Source: Saprospiraceae bacterium
GTDB taxonomy: Bacteria; Bacteroidota; Bacteroidia; Chitinophagales; Saprospiraceae
NCBI GenBank assembly: GCA_020631405.1
Contig: JAHDHH010000020.1
Location: forward strand, 10,245 to 61,883
Direction: 5' to 3'
Length of the DNA stretch: 51,639 nucleotides
Part shown: positions 9,125 to 18,115 of the stretch, piece by piece
How the letters are laid out: every line of letters begins with the position of its first letter
Position numbering within the stretch: position 1 is the stretch's first letter
The notes under the pieces: model-generated
Told to the model about the DNA's origin: nothing
Databases searched by the model: none
What the model saw: only the letters and a program-made list of their open reading frames with translations
Made by a program: the position numbers and the translations under genes

Positions 9125-9241
9125 GCCAAAGCAAACTGTTTAATTCGAAGAGTAGGTTAGGTTGTATTAGGTTCTACAGACCATACTCGACAGATTGGTT
9201 TATTGATCTAACGAATAAAAAACAATTGTTCTGCTTTGGCT
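9124..9241. other. Long nested inverted repeat (possible structured RNA) after pdxA
   Basis: Perfect 10-bp arms AGCCAAAGCA (9124-9133) and TGCTTTGGCT (9232-9241) enclose about 98 bases. Inside are ATTCG (9143-9147) paired with CGAAT (9212-9216), and GAGTAGGT (9150-9157) paired with ACC-A-TACTC (9180-9188, one bulge). The three helices nest, so the segment could fold as one long irregular hairpin on either strand. There is no T-run after the right arm, so it is not a classic terminator for pdxA. It could be a 3'-UTR structure, a small RNA or the remnant of a palindromic element. Confidence 0.5.
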
Positions 9242-9295
9242 ATTTAGTTCAAATGTACTTTGTTTAGACACATTAGTCAAGTACATATACATCTT

Positions 9296-9862
9296 TTATT
9301 TATTTCTTAACAACTGATTCTCAACACTGTCGTATTGGTTTAAGTTGTAAGTTTCTACTAATTTGATCAACTTATTCGCATAGTTCTTGTCAGTAGCGTA
9401 GCCAGAGTTCTTCAACCCATATGCCCAACTCTTGTAATCACTATTCTTCAAAGTGAACAACCACATATAGTTGTCAGTAAACTTAAGAAAGTTACTATGA
9501 TCTATGTAGGATTCTATTGCATCATTATATGCTCTGAAGCAAGAATTGATCAATTTTCCTTCTTTGTTGAAATCATCGTCTTTGTGGTAGTAGGTCTGCC
9601 CCTTCCAATAAGTCTTACACTTAATACCAAAATGGTTATGTGCCTTGGTAGCAAGGTCGCTTTTGCCTAGATTGGACTCATGCATGCCTTGAGCTAGGGT
9701 AATACTTGCTGGGATACCAGTCCTATGCATTTCCGCTATTGCAAGCTCTTTATACTCCTCAATATAATTGAATCCTTCGCTAGACGGGACGCTAGCAGTA
9801 TAAGTAAATGCCGTAGTAATGAATACTATTAAACAAAGTAATATTAGGTTCTTCTTAAACAT
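9296..9862 (-). CDS. Secreted glucosaminidase (GH73-type peptidoglycan hydrolase)
   Basis: Exported N-acetylglucosaminidase-like enzyme of 188 residues. A hydrophobic N-terminal signal (about residues 4-20) precedes the catalytic domain. The segment SITLAQGMHESNLGKSDLA, with likely catalytic Glu62, and NHFGIKCK are typical of the GH73/FlgJ-type fold, as are the later FRAYNDAIESYIDHSNFL and GYATDKNYANKLIKL. The family cleaves the GlcNAc-MurNAc backbone of peptidoglycan, in growth, separation or assembly of envelope machines. The gene follows the sigma/anti-sigma-like cassette on the same strand after a 73-bp gap, so it may be co-transcribed with it; this is inference. Confidence 0.9.
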   Translation of the reverse strand: MFKKNLILLCLIVFITTAFTYTASVPSSEGFNYIEEYKELAIAEMHRTGIPASITLAQGMHESNLGKSDLATKAHNHFGIKCKTYWKGQTYYHKDDDFNKEGKLINSCFRAYNDAIESYIDHSNFLKFTDNYMWLFTLKNSDYKSWAYGLKNSGYATDKNYANKLIKLVETYNLNQYDSVENQLLRNK

Positions 9863-9935
9863 TGAGAATACATTGAGATTCTTCTTAATATATTCAAAAC
9901 GTGTGCCAACTTACCTTCTAGGCAAGTCTTTAACT

Positions 9936-11411
9936 TTAAAACTTTAGCTCAGCTCCTAATAATACATTGACTGAAGTATAATTTTGATTGAGTTCATAGT
10001 CATTGGCTCCAATACTTCCAAGTCCATGTCTGAGTGAGGGAGTAGCCCAGAGGGTAACACTCTTACTGAGGCTATACCCAAGACCACCACCTAATTGTAG
10101 CGCTAACCCTGTCCTAGATTTATAATAATCTCCGGAGAGTTCTGGCTCACCTGATACCATACCAAAGGTAGATCCTGGATCACTTGTCTCTCCATCGCTA
10201 AACCTCATTGACTGGTTAATCAAGACTCCTCCTTCTACAGCAACATTCCATCTATTAGTTCTGAACTCATAGCCTACTAATACTGGTACATCAATAAATC
10301 TATATTGATTGTAGTACAACCACTTCTTATTGGTAATGATGGTACCTTGAATGTCTCCATATACAGGCACCTCTGTACCATCAGGTAAGATTTCATACCT
10401 GATAATAGTATTTTCAATAGTTATCGCCTCTTCCACAGATGATTCATACTCTAGTTTCTCATTGATATTAGCCACTTCTAGTCCTGCTTTAAGGAAGAAC
10501 CCTGATTTGACCTTAAACTTAAGTAAGGCTCCTGCCCTATGTCCTTCGAGTGTTGATTCATGGGATTCTCTCAGGTTGAAGTGAATATCAGATTCTGTTC
10601 CTGATTCTTTGTTGGACATCCATCTCTTACTCACTCCAGGTCCATAGTATGCCATGATACTCAATGGACTGTACGTGTAATTATAGTCGTAGCAATCCAC
10701 TCGCTTAATCTTAGCTTGCTTCATATCCAAGTCAGGTAAATTGCTGGTAGTGTAGAATTGGGTTAAATCAACTCTTCCTAGAGAAGAAACCCCATTTATC
10801 ACCTTAGGAGTGTTTTGCTCATCCTTATGCTCTCTGTTACTTGTCACAATACCAGGAGACTTAGCTTGATTGATCGTCTCATTGAGGTTTGCAGGTGTGC
10901 TTACTGGTGGTTTTGGACCAGTTATAACAGGTAAGGCCTTAGTTGTTTGAGGTTTTGTAGGTGACTTAAGTATTTGTGTCTCTTTTTCAGCCCTTCTTAT
11001 ACGCTTAGTAGTAGGTATGTTAGTGACGCCTTGTTGTACTGTTTCTTGAAGCTTTCTATTATTACTAGAAGTTGACACTGTGAGATCTGCTTGGTTTGTT
11101 TCTTGTTTTGCTTTACTTACTTCGTTGTCTGATACTATTGCTGATTGTACTTCATGTGGGGTTTGCCCTTGTGGCCCACTAGCATTTTGCGATAGGTATG
11201 TGCTACTTTGGTTGTACAGGCCTAGACCATATAGTCCAATAGCTGCACAGATAAGTCCTCCAAAACACCAGGCAATAAGTCCATTCTTTCTGCCGTGCTG
11301 AGGTTGTGCTATCTCTGATTCTAGGGCTGCCCAGAGTGCTCCTTTGTCAAGAGGAGTTGCCAAATTGTATAGCTTACCTTGAATGATCGGGTCTATCTTG
11401 CTTTTACCCAT
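9936..11411 (-). CDS. Anti-sigma-like membrane protein with C-terminal outer-membrane-like beta-barrel (cassette A)
   Basis: Three parts are visible in 491 residues: a short cytoplasmic N-terminus with LDKGALWAALESEI; one membrane helix (about 43-66, GLIAWCFGGLICAAIGLYGL); a Ser/Thr/Lys/Pro-rich linker of about 150 residues; and from about residue 235 a beta-strand-rich domain with YGPGVSKRW, RFIDVPVLVGYEF and a C-terminal NVLLGAELKF ending in phenylalanine, as outer-membrane barrels do. The gene overlaps the ECF sigma gene by 19 bp, the usual arrangement for an anti-sigma factor, though no zinc anti-sigma HxxxCxxC motif is present. A paralogue with the same plan lies in cassette B at 18.8-20.2 kb. 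An inner-membrane helix plus barrel in one chain is unusual; the anti-sigma role is inference. Confidence 0.7.
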   Translation of the reverse strand: MGKSKIDPIIQGKLYNLATPLDKGALWAALESEIAQPQHGRKNGLIAWCFGGLICAAIGLYGLGLYNQSSTYLSQNASGPQGQTPHEVQSAIVSDNEVSKAKQETNQADLTVSTSSNNRKLQETVQQGVTNIPTTKRIRRAEKETQILKSPTKPQTTKALPVITGPKPPVSTPANLNETINQAKSPGIVTSNREHKDEQNTPKVINGVSSLGRVDLTQFYTTSNLPDLDMKQAKIKRVDCYDYNYTYSPLSIMAYYGPGVSKRWMSNKESGTESDIHFNLRESHESTLEGHRAGALLKFKVKSGFFLKAGLEVANINEKLEYESSVEEAITIENTIIRYEILPDGTEVPVYGDIQGTIITNKKWLYYNQYRFIDVPVLVGYEFRTNRWNVAVEGGVLINQSMRFSDGETSDPGSTFGMVSGEPELSGDYYKSRTGLALQLGGGLGYSLSKSVTLWATPSLRHGLGSIGANDYELNQNYTSVNVLLGAELKF

Positions 11412-11956
11412 AGTTCTTCTGTTTCTAGCTTTAGTAAATGTTTTCTCATAATGCTCTTGGCTCTAGTTAAGTTAGATCTCGATGTGGATTCATTGATCCC
11501 CAACATCTCTCCTATTTCCTTATGGCTATACCCATCAATAACAGATAGGTTAAATACCTTACGGTACATGGTAGGCAGACTTTTTACGACCTCTAAGAGA
11601 TCTTCTGCTTGGAGTTGACTAACTACTTCTGCATCCATGGCATCATATCCGCCAAATACTCCATCAATATCTTCAGTATATTTTTGTTTGTTTAATTCCT
11701 TCAGCGCAGTATTAATGACTATCCTTCTCATCCATGCTTTGGCATTTCCCTTATTTGGGTCAAATGTCTGAATTGATTTGAATACTCTGATGAATGAATC
11801 TTGAAGTATATCTTGAGCCTTGACTTGATCTCGCATATATCTCAGTGCAACAGTGAACAACATCTCTGAACACTCCATGACTAGTGACTTCTGGCAGATT
11901 GGATCCCCTTTCTGGCAGCCTAGCATGATCTGGTCCATTGATAGTTTGTTCGGCAT
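11393..11956 (-). CDS. ECF-type RNA polymerase sigma factor (cassette A)
   Basis: Sigma-70 family factor of 187 residues with only regions 2 and 4. Region 2 has KAQDILQDSFIRVFKSI and NAKAWMRRIVINTALKEL; region 4 has LPTMYRKVFNLSVIDGYSH, then KEIGEMLGINESTSRS, the helix-turn-helix that reads the -35 element. The gene ends inside the start of the anti-sigma-like barrel gene (19-bp overlap), which points to translational coupling. The lipoprotein gene upstream is separated by 94 bp that contain a strong 14-bp hairpin. Target promoters are unknown; self-regulation of the cassette would be typical of ECF systems. Confidence 0.92.
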   Translation of the reverse strand: MPNKLSMDQIMLGCQKGDPICQKSLVMECSEMLFTVALRYMRDQVKAQDILQDSFIRVFKSIQTFDPNKGNAKAWMRRIVINTALKELNKQKYTEDIDGVFGGYDAMDAEVVSQLQAEDLLEVVKSLPTMYRKVFNLSVIDGYSHKEIGEMLGINESTSRSNLTRAKSIMRKHLLKLETEELWVKAR

Positions 11957-12000
11957 AGAGTTATTTTGATGTGATAATTTACGCTTTTTCTACTTAAGTA

Positions 12001-12036
12001 ATGTGGATAGAGTAACATTCGCTACTCTATCCACAT
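12001..12036 (-). other. Strong hairpin between lipoprotein and sigma genes of cassette A
   Basis: A perfect 14-bp inverted repeat (ATGTGGATAGAGTA with its complement) encloses an 8-base loop. It sits between the stop codon of the lipoprotein gene and the start of the sigma gene, both on the minus strand. The bases after the stem in that direction are not T-rich, so it is more likely an mRNA-stabilising or attenuating structure, or an inverted-repeat binding site, than a full terminator. Confidence 0.6.
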
Positions 12037-12050
12037 TAAGAATTTTGTTC

Positions 12051-14768
12051 TTATTCTTCTTGTATTCCAACACTGATATAATATTCACCCCAACAATCTT
12101 CTACAAAGAATAGATCACTCTGACCTACTGATGGATCTGATTCACTTGGTGTGATGTCAGATGATTGTCCAGCTGCGTTAGGTATAGGTGTCACTAAGAT
12201 GTAACCATCTGGTGCAGTAACTACATAATAGTACTCCATTAGAGAAGGGAAGGTAAAAGTCAACCATGAAGAATTCATGGTAGTATTCTGTACTTCTATT
12301 AAATTCCCAAATCCATCAAACAACTCTACCACTATTCCATCTATCATTGCTAAAGAATCAAAATCATTTAATAAGCTATCCTGGTTAGAATCTAGCCAAA
12401 CTGAAACTTGCCCAAACGATGGTTCAAAAACTACATCAATTGCTGTTTCACAAACACTTTCATTTGCATCAGTTACCGTAATTACATACATTCCTTCGTC
12501 TACATTATAAAAGACATTATCAGAGCCAATCAATCCACCGTTAAGTGCATAGGTATATGGTGCTTGCCCGCCAATCGCTGTAACATAAATAGTGCCACCT
12601 GTAAAAAAGCATGACTCAACGGTAGCGTAACACTCTAAAGGATCATTGGTATTCGTGATGAGCAATCCAGCATCTAAGTTGACTATATCTATTTCTCCAA
12701 GTTCTACTTCTACCCCATTAGGAGTGAAGTCATTATCAACAGAATCATCTGCACCAGCATTCAATAGTGTAAATTGAGTACTAGTCTCTATACCAATATA
12801 GTAATTACCAGGCTTTAGGTTTTCAAACGTATAGGCTCCATCAGCTCCTGTAACTACATTCATTGAAGTATTATTTACCCCTGTGTTACTCCATAGGTAG
12901 AGAAATTGACCTTCTACAAGTGGCTCACCCATATCTCTAATTCCATCAGCATTGACATCATCCCACACTACTCCAGATATGCTACTTCCGCTTCCTAGGT
13001 AGTCAATCTTAACTTTGAAGCTTCCTTCGAATGGCGTCTCTACTCCCATGCTATCTAAGTTGATAGTACCTGAGAACGTACCTTCTACAAAGTCTCCTGT
13101 ACTCGTACCAAGTGTAGTGACTTCAAATGTGATTTCGTCACAATTTTCTAGACATACAATAGTCTGAAAGTCAAGTGTAACAAATTGATACTTGTCTGCA
13201 CTGTTAGTACCTTCCACGATATTATTAACAGTGAATGAAGCGCTTTGTACAGCACCACTTGAAGAGTTAGCGGTAAATACTGCATTGCCATCTAAGATGC
13301 AAAGATCTATGGCATCTAAGAGTACAGCTCCGCCTCCATCGACCATATAAGTAATGTATTCTTCAAAGTCATTACATAGGGCTATGATGCCAAGGTCAAG
13401 CGGTTGTCCACTCTGCACAGTGACTGTAATTTCATCACTATAAGTTGCCGAATTAAAATCATACGCTTGTACAGTGACCTCACTTGGACCACAATAGAGA
13501 GTTACGAATTCAAACATCCCATCTTCTCCTACTTCAACGATTGTTGAATTTAAGAATTCAGGATTCCAATCAAATGGGTAAGAAATCACAACATAACCAT
13601 CAGTCACTAGGTCGCCATTACAGTCAGCTATACTTCCTGTCACCATAATAGCACCAGATAGTTGTACTTCGATGATTCCAATATTTGTATTCTCTGAGAA
13701 TGGTCCTATCACTTCTTCATAAGCAATATTGCCACATTCATCTTTTATAGTCAGTCTGATTTCTTTATCCTTTGGTATTTTTCCAAAGAACTCACCAATT
13801 TCATTGGTATAACCATATGCAGTGGTAAACCAACTATTAGGGTTTCCTCCTACAATCTCAAAACACATAGCCGCAAAAGGAATTAAGTTTCCCTGAGTGT
13901 CTTTAATGACACCCAGTAACTCTACAAGAGGGAAAGGTGCATCACAATTCCAAAATGAAAAATGCGAAACTTCTGCGATATAGCTTTCTCCTGTTTTAGT
14001 AGCTACCCCTTCTTCAATCCAAGTAGCTGCCTCTTCATCAAATGACCAAAGTGGAACAGTATTAGGAGCATCATCAGCTATCCCTGTCAGAGGAAAATTT
14101 AGTGTTGCTAAGCTACCTTCTGACAGATTCAAGTCCACCCCTTCTGGGCTTTCTAACTCTACTGCCATCATTCCATAAGTTGCTAATTGTACTTCGTTGC
14201 CTTGTCCATCTACACCTCTTAAATCACCAGGCATAGCCCTGTTAAGTGTGATGTCTGTAGGATCATACCAATGTGTGTATACATTGACACCTCCGTCATA
14301 GGGTTGACCATCGGATGTCATGATACCATCTACAGGAAAGGTTACTGATGCGCCGCCATTAGTAGAAATCACTCCACCATCTGCAGTCTTGAATTGACCT
14401 GAGAGTTGCTTGGTTGGCATCATCACCTTCATAGTGTTAGTCTTACCCGGTTGAGGATAGACCACCTTATAGTTATCAAAGTACCCACCTTTTGAAAAGG
14501 TCAATACTCCACCTTTCTTATTCACAAGAAGGCTTCTAAAAGTAAAAAATCCAAGTTCATCAGTGGTGACGGTTTCACCTTCTAGCACGACTGAGGTATT
14601 AGCTAGTGGGTTGCCAGCATAGTCAGTCACGATACCATTCACATTAGCAGTAATGTAGGTGCCTGGATTGGGAGTAATAATAGTCGTGTCATCTGGCGAA
14701 ATGAGATCTTTTCTACATCCAGAAAACAAGATTAAGACTCCTGTTAGTATGATTAATAAATGTTTCAT
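12051..14768 (-). CDS. Large surface-type lipoprotein with CarboxypepD-reg, SdrD-B and SprB-like repeats (cassette A)
   Basis: Predicted lipoprotein of 905 residues with lipobox LFSGC (Cys18). The following residues RKDL and an acidic run could act as a surface-export signal. Residues about 42-105 are a carboxypeptidase-regulatory-like beta-sandwich (GIVTDYAGNPLANTSVVL). The next block has AMPGDLRGVDGQG, TVPLWSFDEEAATW and SHFSFWNCD, shared with the cassette B lipoprotein. Residues about 593-695 form an SdrD-B-like domain (VWDDVNADGIRD, YTFENLKPGNYYI), and about 710-770 an SprB-like repeat (GGQAPYTYALNGG). All are adhesion or display modules. It heads the cassette upstream of the sigma factor, so it may be the surface sensor or a major output; both are inference. 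Confidence 0.85.
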   Translation of the reverse strand: MKHLLIILTGVLILFSGCRKDLISPDDTTIITPNPGTYITANVNGIVTDYAGNPLANTSVVLEGETVTTDELGFFTFRSLLVNKKGGVLTFSKGGYFDNYKVVYPQPGKTNTMKVMMPTKQLSGQFKTADGGVISTNGGASVTFPVDGIMTSDGQPYDGGVNVYTHWYDPTDITLNRAMPGDLRGVDGQGNEVQLATYGMMAVELESPEGVDLNLSEGSLATLNFPLTGIADDAPNTVPLWSFDEEAATWIEEGVATKTGESYIAEVSHFSFWNCDAPFPLVELLGVIKDTQGNLIPFAAMCFEIVGGNPNSWFTTAYGYTNEIGEFFGKIPKDKEIRLTIKDECGNIAYEEVIGPFSENTNIGIIEVQLSGAIMVTGSIADCNGDLVTDGYVVISYPFDWNPEFLNSTIVEVGEDGMFEFVTLYCGPSEVTVQAYDFNSATYSDEITVTVQSGQPLDLGIIALCNDFEEYITYMVDGGGAVLLDAIDLCILDGNAVFTANSSSGAVQSASFTVNNIVEGTNSADKYQFVTLDFQTIVCLENCDEITFEVTTLGTSTGDFVEGTFSGTINLDSMGVETPFEGSFKVKIDYLGSGSSISGVVWDDVNADGIRDMGEPLVEGQFLYLWSNTGVNNTSMNVVTGADGAYTFENLKPGNYYIGIETSTQFTLLNAGADDSVDNDFTPNGVEVELGEIDIVNLDAGLLITNTNDPLECYATVESCFFTGGTIYVTAIGGQAPYTYALNGGLIGSDNVFYNVDEGMYVITVTDANESVCETAIDVVFEPSFGQVSVWLDSNQDSLLNDFDSLAMIDGIVVELFDGFGNLIEVQNTTMNSSWLTFTFPSLMEYYYVVTAPDGYILVTPIPNAAGQSSDITPSESDPSVGQSDLFFVEDCWGEYYISVGIQEE

Positions 14769-14936
14769 TATAGTCTGTTTAAAAAAGTGTTTTTAATATA
14801 GTCATAGGTGTACGTACGGGATATATATACCCCCTCACATCAAAACGATGCGTGGTCCACAAATAAAATTTTGGAAAAACAGCTCAATACCCTTGGCATA
14901 GGTTAAGTCCAAGAACGAAATATTTAATTTGAGAAA

Positions 14937-17774
14937 TTAGAACTTGCCTTTGAGGAAAGGAGCTGTCACACTCTCTTTACACTTCAGTACATCCTTAGGT
15001 ATCCCTTGGTAGACAAGGTGACCACCTAGCTTACCTCCTTCTGGACCTAGCTCTATCAACCAATCAGCTGATTTGATGACATCTAGGTTATGCTCAACCA
15101 CCAGGACCGTATGACCTTTTTCAACTAATGCATTGAGTGCTTTAAGTAGTTTTTTGACATCATGGAAATGGAGTCCTGTAGTAGGCTCATCAAAGATGAA
15201 AAATATCTTGTCTCTGGTATTCTGCTTGACAAGGAAGGAAGCAAGTTTGACTCGTTGCGCTTCCCCGCCTGATAGTGTAGATGAGGATTGGCCGAGTGTA
15301 ACATAGCCCATACCTACATCTTGCAAAGGCTTAATCTTAGTATGGATTTCTTTTCGACCTTCAAAGAACTCAATAGACTCATCTACGGTCATAGAAAGTA
15401 CGTCGTAGATGTTTTTGTCCTTATAGGTAACATCAAGAACCTCTTCTTTGAATTTCTTGCCATGACAATCTTCGCAGACTAACTGGACATCAGCTAGGAA
15501 CTGCATCTCAACTGTGATATAGCCATCACCAAGACAGTTTTCACATCGCCCACCATCTGTATTGAAGGAGAAGTGGTTTGGTTTGAATCCTTTGATTTTA
15601 GCAGATTGCTGAGAAGAATATAGCTTTCTTATCGCATCATAAGCCTTGATATAGGTCACAGGATTAGATCTTGACGACCTACCAATAGGTGACTGGTTGA
15701 TATATTCTATTGTAGTAATAGCTCTATGATCTCCTTCTAGGCTAGTATACTTACCTTGTACTTGGGTAGTGCTTTGATCTATGGCGGCACTTAAGGCTGG
15801 ATAGAGTACATCTCTGACTAGGGTAGACTTTCCTGAGCCTGACACACCTGAGACTACGGTCATCACATTGATAGGGATAGTTACATCTATGTCTTTGAGA
15901 TTATTCTGCCTTGCTCCTTTGAGTTCTAGTTTTTGAGTCCAAGTCCTAGGATATGTTGGTGGATCGATTGTCAGTTCTTCTTTGAGGTATTTTGCAGTGA
16001 GACCCGTGCTCTTCTTTTTTATAAAATCAGTAAGAGAGCCAGAATAGACTATCTCTCCACCTAACTTACCTGCCTCTGGACCAACATCAACAATATGATC
16101 TGCAGCCTTGATCACTTCTTCTTCGTGTTCTACCACGATAACTGTATTTCTCAAGTCTCTTAGGTTGTATAAGACTCTTACTAAGTTAGTAGTATCCTTA
16201 GGGTGTAGACCAATACTCGGCTCGTCTAAGATGTATAAGGAGTTGGTCAGGTTACTCCCAAGTGTCCTTGTCAGGTTGATTCTCTGGGTCTCCCCACCAC
16301 TGAGTGACGAAGACATCCTATTGATCGTCAAGTAAGGTAGGCCAACAGAGATCATCGTTCCAAGTCTATTTCTTATCTCTGTGAGTATCCTACTTCCTAC
16401 AGACATTTGGTAATCTGTCAACTCCAATTTTTCAAACCATTCACTGAGTTCATCTATAGGTAAGTCTACTAAGTCAGCAATGGTTGTGTCAGCTATTTTG
16501 ACATAGAGTGATTCTGGTTTGAGTCTACTGCCATTACAAGTATGACAGGTAGTCCTCCCTCTAAATCGAGCAAGCATTACTCTGTTTTGGATTTTATAGG
16601 TCTGCTTTTCTAATTCTGCGAAGTATGATGATATGCCATCAAAGTACTCATTGCCGTCCCAAAGCAGTTGATACTCTGCTTTAGTTAAGTCCTTAATCGG
16701 CCGATGTATCGGAAAGTCAAAATTAGGTGACGATACGATTAATTGGTCTTTGAACCAACTTGACTTATCTCCATTCCAACAAATGATAGCTCCCTCGTAT
16801 ACTGTCAACTCTTCATTAGGTATCACCTTATTGCGATCTATCCCTAGTACCTTACCATAACCTTCACAGGTAGGACAGGCTCCGTGTGGGTTGTTGTAGT
16901 TAAAGAGTTGGTGACTAGGCTCTACGAAGGTCATTCCATCTAACTCAAACCTATTATTAAACCACTTCAGAGTCTTATCTTCTAGTAAGACAACCATCTC
17001 TCCTCCACCCTCATAGAGTGCAGTCTGAATAGAATCACCCATCCGACTAAGGTTGTCTTGATCTTTGGCATTGGTCAACCTATCGACTAGGATATAAAGA
17101 TTAGACTTGAGTTTATCCAAACTAGTCTTAAGCAGTGCTTTATTGTCTTTGCTGAAGTCTTCAATGTACTGTATTGAATCTTCAAAATATATTCTAGAAT
17201 AGCCTTTCTGCTCTAAGAATTCTAGCTCCTTAGCCAAGGTTCGATCTGAATATGATTTATTAAGCGGATAGAGTATCTGCACATGACTCTTCTCCGGGAG
17301 TGCAAGAATAAAGTCTACCACATCAGTGACTGTATGCCTTGTGACTTCTTTTCCAGATATGGGACTGTATGTCACTCCTACCCTTGCAAAGAGTAATCTG
17401 AGGTAGTCATAAATCTCAGTTAATGATCCTACTGTTGACCTAGAATTGGAAGTTGTGACTTTCTGCTCTATAGCAATAGCTGGACATACTCCTTTAATAA
17501 AGTCTACTGGAGGCTTTTTCATCCTACTCAAAAACTGCCTTGCATAAGACGAAAGGCTTTCGACATACCTCATCTGTCCTTCAGCATAGAGTGTATCCAT
17601 GATGAGTGATGACTTCCCTGATCCAGAAAGGCCTGTGACGACCACTAGTTGATTCTTAGGAATCTTTACTTCAACATTTTTCAAGTTATTGGCTGTGGCT
17701 CCCTTAATATGAATAATGTCTTTGAGCTCTCTGAGCTCTTCAATATATGCAGCTGTCTTTGATGTACTTTCCAT
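14937..17774 (-). CDS. uvrA: Excinuclease ABC subunit UvrA
   Basis: ATPase that scans DNA for bulky lesions and loads UvrB in nucleotide excision repair. Both ABC modules are complete: Walker A GLSGSGKSS near residue 48 and GVSGSGKST near residue 640, and two LSGGE signatures (SSLSGGETQRINL, STLSGGEAQRVKL), each followed by an ILDEP or IFDEP Walker B. Zinc-binding cysteine pairs are present in CPTCEGYG, CHTCNGSR, CENCLGDGY and CEDCHG. The length (945 residues) is typical. It stands alone between the two lipoprotein/sigma cassettes, on the same strand as both, and is divergent from the next sigma gene. Confidence 0.97.
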   Translation of the reverse strand: MESTSKTAAYIEELRELKDIIHIKGATANNLKNVEVKIPKNQLVVVTGLSGSGKSSLIMDTLYAEGQMRYVESLSSYARQFLSRMKKPPVDFIKGVCPAIAIEQKVTTSNSRSTVGSLTEIYDYLRLLFARVGVTYSPISGKEVTRHTVTDVVDFILALPEKSHVQILYPLNKSYSDRTLAKELEFLEQKGYSRIYFEDSIQYIEDFSKDNKALLKTSLDKLKSNLYILVDRLTNAKDQDNLSRMGDSIQTALYEGGGEMVVLLEDKTLKWFNNRFELDGMTFVEPSHQLFNYNNPHGACPTCEGYGKVLGIDRNKVIPNEELTVYEGAIICWNGDKSSWFKDQLIVSSPNFDFPIHRPIKDLTKAEYQLLWDGNEYFDGISSYFAELEKQTYKIQNRVMLARFRGRTTCHTCNGSRLKPESLYVKIADTTIADLVDLPIDELSEWFEKLELTDYQMSVGSRILTEIRNRLGTMISVGLPYLTINRMSSSLSGGETQRINLTRTLGSNLTNSLYILDEPSIGLHPKDTTNLVRVLYNLRDLRNTVIVVEHEEEVIKAADHIVDVGPEAGKLGGEIVYSGSLTDFIKKKSTGLTAKYLKEELTIDPPTYPRTWTQKLELKGARQNNLKDIDVTIPINVMTVVSGVSGSGKSTLVRDVLYPALSAAIDQSTTQVQGKYTSLEGDHRAITTIEYINQSPIGRSSRSNPVTYIKAYDAIRKLYSSQQSAKIKGFKPNHFSFNTDGGRCENCLGDGYITVEMQFLADVQLVCEDCHGKKFKEEVLDVTYKDKNIYDVLSMTVDESIEFFEGRKEIHTKIKPLQDVGMGYVTLGQSSSTLSGGEAQRVKLASFLVKQNTRDKIFFIFDEPTTGLHFHDVKKLLKALNALVEKGHTVLVVEHNLDVIKSADWLIELGPEGGKLGGHLVYQGIPKDVLKCKESVTAPFLKGKF

Positions 17775-18115
17775 AGATTATTACAACACTACAGTAGAAT
17801 GATTAAAAGTGTTTATCAAAAAGTAGATGAAGATACTTTACCAGAATTAAAATACCTCTGAAATTGAACAAAAGCACATTTTTCTATTTTCATATTAAAT
17901 AATTTTACAATGTGTAGTGATTTTATTAGCATCTTTCCATTTTATAGCATATATTTGTTGTTATACTTATGTTAAGAGACACTTTAGTCAAGCATGGGTA
18001 GTATTTTTACATCATATTTGAAAGCATAAACACCCAATTAGCCTATACGCAATACATCTACACTAACTATTAAGATTTAGAAATACCGATTTTATCACTT
18101 TTAAAAGAGTTAGTT
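17775..18115. promoter_or_regulatory. AT-rich divergent intergenic region, uvrA / ECF sigma
   Basis: This 341-bp gap separates two divergent genes. It holds TATATTTG at 17950-17957, a good TAnnTTTG -7 match in the direction of the sigma gene but 158 bp from its start, so the leader would be long. I saw no SOS-box-like palindrome in front of uvrA, no RNA gene and no convincing small reading frame. Confidence 0.4.
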
